Positions 61,443 to 61,890 of a stretch of 61,890 bases of DNA are shown here, in pieces. The stretch spans positions 1 through 61,890 of the forward strand of contig CALVMD010000010.1 in the NCBI GenBank assembly GCA_944342025.1, read 5' to 3'. This stretch comes from an uncultured Clostridia bacterium. Its GTDB lineage: Bacteria; Bacillota; Clostridia; Christensenellales; Borkfalkiaceae. Every line of letters begins with the position of its first letter. The stretch's first letter is position 1. The position numbers were made by a program, and so were the translations under genes. The notes beneath the pieces are model-generated. The model did no database searches, was not told where the DNA came from, and was given only the letters and a program-made list of their open reading frames with translations.

Positions 61443-61466
61443 TCCAAGTTCCTCCTGTCTTTATAA

Positions 61467-61507
61467 ATTATATCAGGTCTTTTGACCTATGTCAAGACTT
61501 TTGACCT
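61467..61507. promoter_or_regulatory. Operator-promoter region for the membrane protein and XRE regulator
   Basis: Minus strand: TTGACA (61495-61490), 17 bp, TATAAT (61472-61467). The spacer contains AGGTCTTTTGACCT (61475-61488), a perfect AGGTC/GACCT palindrome; a weaker copy AAGACTTTTGACCT (61494-61507) lies 19 bp further and just before the XRE gene's -10 box. Confidence 0.7.
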
Positions 61508-61528
61508 GGATTTCCATACAATAAGGGC

Positions 61529-61732
61529 ATGGAAAATCTCCCTTATATCGACGTGCTGCGGCAGCTGATGGCAGAGCGGGGCATGAGCCAGCAAAAACTG
61601 GCGGACGCCCTCGGCGTGAATCAGACAACGGTCAGCCAGTGGCTGCTCGGACGGAAAAAACCGGGCTACGACAGCATCGCGCTCCTGTATGAAAAATTCG
61701 GCATTGCCCCCAATGATCTCTTCGGTTTATAA
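61529..61732 (+). CDS. XRE-type helix-turn-helix regulator, probably leaderless mRNA
   Basis: 67 residues, one Cro/C1 domain: VLRQLMAERGMSQQKLADALGV is the first half (quoted split: RGMSQQKLADALGV), NQTTVSQWLLGRKKPG the recognition helix region (about 31-46). It most likely binds the AGGTC palindromes beside it, repressing itself and the divergent membrane protein. The -10 box TACAAT (61517-61522) is 6 nt before the ATG and no ribosome binding site is present, so the mRNA is probably leaderless. Confidence 0.88.
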   Translation: MENLPYIDVLRQLMAERGMSQQKLADALGVNQTTVSQWLLGRKKPGYDSIALLYEKFGIAPNDLFGL

Positions 61733-61761
61733 CCCGCGGCGCAGGCATTTCGCCGAAAACA

Positions 61762-61790
61762 TTGACTTCGTGCGCGCACCATGATACAAT
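61762..61790 (+). promoter_or_regulatory. Promoter of the last partial gene
   Basis: TTGACT (61762-61767), 17 bp, TACAAT (61785-61790). Confidence 0.8.
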
Positions 61791-61809
61791 ACCGGCAAGG
61801 AGGAAAGCC

Positions 61810-61890
61810 ATGGATCTCGGATATTTTGACGAAGTGGCGCGCCTTGTGGGCGTGCTGGGACTGAAAATCACGCAAAACGGAGAACTTCTC
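61810..61890 (+). CDS. Partial protein at the window edge
   Basis: ATG 61810, with AAGGAGG 8 nt upstream and a clear promoter, opens 27 residues (MDLGYFDEVARLVGVLGLKI...) that run off the window. Too short to identify; a soluble helical start is all that can be said. Confidence 0.65.
   Translation, partial: MDLGYFDEVARLVGVLGLKITQNGELL

Overview
The window looks like chromosome of an anaerobic, endospore-forming, GC-rich Clostridia member (Bacillota). The evidence is a BofA-family protein, a SipL-like DUF3794/LysM spore protein with a near-consensus sigma-E promoter, a Veg protein, Rex-AdhE fermentation control, GTP-type PEP carboxykinase, FabK instead of FabI, and a DegV protein. A Christensenellales/Borkfalkiaceae-like lineage is my guess from gene content only. 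No rRNA, tRNA, CRISPR array, transposase or phage genes are visible.

Layout. 1-3.5 kb: accessory region in which two paralogous small membrane proteins flank a GmrSD-like (DUF262/DUF1524) defence gene; then bofA. 3.6-7.8 kb: rex-adhE-aminoglycoside-phosphotransferase-like operon with a Rex-type operator over the rex -10 box. 8-14.3 kb: one leftward operon ispE - hypothetical - GtrA flippase/GT2 glycosyltransferase - YfhO. The last three match the three-component lipid-linked-sugar machinery known from Firmicutes lipoteichoic acid glycosylation. A run of 19 G lies between the GtrA and GT2 parts and sets whether they are fused. 14.4-19.7 kb: sipL-like gene, veg, a zinc-ribbon protein, a doubly anchored lipoprotein, a small protein. 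19.7-25.4 kb: rplM-rpsI, pckG, a conserved unknown, and a DUF2975-like/XRE pair. 25.5-34.2 kb: a CPA1 antiporter with a lipid-kinase-like gene; cca-rmuC; a small gene that appears leaderless; a 947-residue surface protein with internal repeats. 34.3-37.3 kb: rpsF-ssb-rpsR, an SLC13/ArsB-like permease, a 58-residue DUF4250 protein. 37.4-48.7 kb: almost complete type II fatty-acid synthesis and acetyl-CoA carboxylase cluster (secB-like, fabZ / fabH-acpP-fabK-fabD-fabG / fabF-accBCDA-degV), interrupted by a 344-bp element with terminal inverted repeats. 48.7-57.3 kb: alaS (lacking the C-Ala domain) and cysE, a DeoR regulator, an ABC transporter-cysK-zincin operon, a flavodoxin-like protein. 57.4-58.1 kb: about 640 nt with strong promoter and terminator but no credible gene, a candidate long non-coding RNA. 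58.1-61.9 kb: CBS protein, HNH protein, TIGR04076 protein, CDF transporter, a membrane protein divergent from a small XRE regulator, and the start of one more gene.

Themes. Most genes lie on the minus strand in tight operons with 1-4 nt overlaps (accD/accA, cysE/alaS, ABC ATPase/permease/cysK, cca/rmuC). Vegetative promoters are easy to read (TTGACA-like, 16-17 bp, TATAAT), so regulatory architecture can be proposed directly. The best candidates for new biology are the poly-G junction in the glycosylation operon, the orphan 640-nt transcript, the inverted-repeat element inside the fab operon, and three genes whose ATG lies exactly 6 nt after the -10 box.
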